A DNA stretch of 5,323 bases, from contig CADCLH010000124.1 in assembly GCA_902802215.1 (NCBI GenBank), positions 1-5,323 on the forward strand, written 5' to 3'. The DNA is from Oscillospiraceae bacterium. GTDB taxonomy: Bacteria > Bacillota > Clostridia > Oscillospirales > Oscillospiraceae. Positions 4,685 through 5,323 of the stretch are shown one piece after another (the stretch's first letter is position 1; each line of letters opens with the position of its first letter). Both the position numbers and the translations under genes were made by a program. Under the pieces are notes generated by a model. That model was not told the origin of the DNA and searched no databases. It saw only the letters and a program-made list of their open reading frames with translations.

Positions 4685-5323
4685 TCACCCGTTGAGGGCG
4701 CGGATGATGTCGGGCAGCTGCGCGTCGACCTTGTCGTTGTCGAGCTGGCAGGTCCCGGCGTTGCGGTGACCGCCGCCGCCGTACCGCAGGCACAGCTCGC
4801 CGATATCGACCTGCGAGCCCTTGTTGACAATGGACTTGCCGATCATGACGGCGGTGTTCTGCTTGCGGAAGCCCCACGCGACGTGGACGGAGATCTGCGT
4901 CTCGGGGTACAGGGCGTAGATCATGAAGCGGTTGCCGGCGTGGATGATCTCCTCGTCGCGCAGATCGAGCACCACGACCTTGTCGTAGATCTTCGCGATG
5001 CGCCTCAGCTGCGCCTCGAACAGCTCAGACTGCTCGAAGTAGAGGTCCACGCGCTCCTTGACGTCGGGCAGCTCGAGGATCTCGTCGATGCTGTGGTCCA
5101 TGCAGTAGCCGATCAGCTCCATCATCAGCTCGTAGTTGGAGATGCGGAAATTGCGGAAGCGGCCGAGGCCGGTGCGCGGGTCCATGAGGTAGTGCAGCAG
5201 CACCCAGCCGGTGGGGTGCAGGATCTCGTCGAGCGTGAAGTCGGCGCTGTCGCCCTTGTCGACGGCGGTCATGAGCTCGTCGCTGACGCGGGGGAAGGTG
5301 GCCTTCCCGCCGTAGTAGTCGTA
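4685..5323 (-). CDS. DHH/DHHA1-family phosphoesterase, C-terminal part (N-terminus outside window)
   Basis: The frame is open from the right edge (first visible residues YDYYGGKATFPRVSDEL) to TGA at 4687-4685, giving 212 residues; the Met at 5272 is internal, since family-like sequence precedes it. The DHHA1 substrate-binding signature GGGGHRNAG is at 4754-4780. Upstream, AVDKGDSADF fits a conserved Asp segment of the DHH metal domain, and PTGWVLLHYLMDPRTGLGRF is typical of a subgroup often annotated as exopolyphosphatase-related protein. The family hydrolyses phosphoester or phosphoanhydride bonds with manganese (RecJ, nano-RNase/pAp phosphatase, c-di-AMP hydrolases, pyrophosphatases). Substrate cannot be set from this fragment. 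The catalytic DHH motif itself would lie beyond the edge; full-length relatives are roughly 310-340 residues, so about 100-130 are missing. The gene is convergent with the pilus unit and probably unrelated to it. Confidence 0.85.
   Translation of the reverse strand, partial: YDYYGGKATFPRVSDELMTAVDKGDSADFTLDEILHPTGWVLLHYLMDPRTGLGRFRNFRISNYELMMELIGYCMDHSIDEILELPDVKERVDLYFEQSELFEAQLRRIAKIYDKVVVLDLRDEEIIHAGNRFMIYALYPETQISVHVAWGFRKQNTAVMIGKSIVNKGSQVDIGELCLRYGGGGHRNAGTCQLDNDKVDAQLPDIIRALNG

Noticed and set aside
4201..4877. Minus-strand open frames covering the pilO end, the intergenic repeats and part of the phosphoesterase gene
   Set aside because: They translate repeat DNA and the out-of-frame phosphoesterase gene; the DHHA1 motif lies in the frame ending at 4685.

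Overview
The window is a high-GC, densely coded stretch of chromosome. It is best explained as coming from a monoderm clostridial bacterium, probably a gut Oscillospiraceae-type Firmicute; this lineage call is an inference. It rests on strong GGAGG ribosome binding sites, a PilM/PilN/PilO set with no PilP or secretin PilQ next to it, a SpaA/Cna-B-like surface protein fragment, and GC-rich palindromic intergenic repeats. No mobile-element gene, tRNA, rRNA or CRISPR array is visible.

Layout. (1) Positions 1-444 hold the 3' end of a plus-strand gene for a probable extracellular beta-sandwich (Cna-B/SpaA-like) protein. It is closed by a perfect 11-bp hairpin terminator at 460-495. (2) A clear sigma-A-type promoter follows, with an extended -10 TGnTATAAT ending at 553. 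It starts a tight five-gene plus-strand unit: an atypical prepilin (591-1304), prepilin peptidase/methylase PilD (1304-2107), actin-like PilM (2129-3139), PilN (3171-3809) and PilO (3806-4405). Spacings run from a 4-nt overlap to 31 nt. The unit ends at a perfect 16-bp hairpin terminator at 4424-4461. (3) Positions 4462-4684 are non-coding and carry palindromic repeat material, including a 96-bp imperfect inverted-repeat element at 4534-4629. (4) The minus strand from the right edge down to 4685 encodes the C-terminal part of a DHH/DHHA1-family phosphoesterase, convergent with the pilus operon.

How the genes work together. PilD cleaves and N-methylates prepilins. The first gene of the unit is a candidate substrate. 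PilM (cytoplasmic), PilN and PilO (single-pass membrane proteins) form the inner assembly platform of a type IV pilus. The motor ATPases (PilB/PilT), platform protein PilC and major pilin are not in the window and probably lie to the left. The truncated surface protein at the left edge may be a pilus-associated adhesin or tip protein, but only its C-terminus is visible. Overall this is a recognisable Gram-positive type IV pilus locus. The less ordinary parts are the prepilin without Glu5, the unanchored Cna-B-like C-terminus and the palindromic intergenic element. I see no evidence of a wholly new system.
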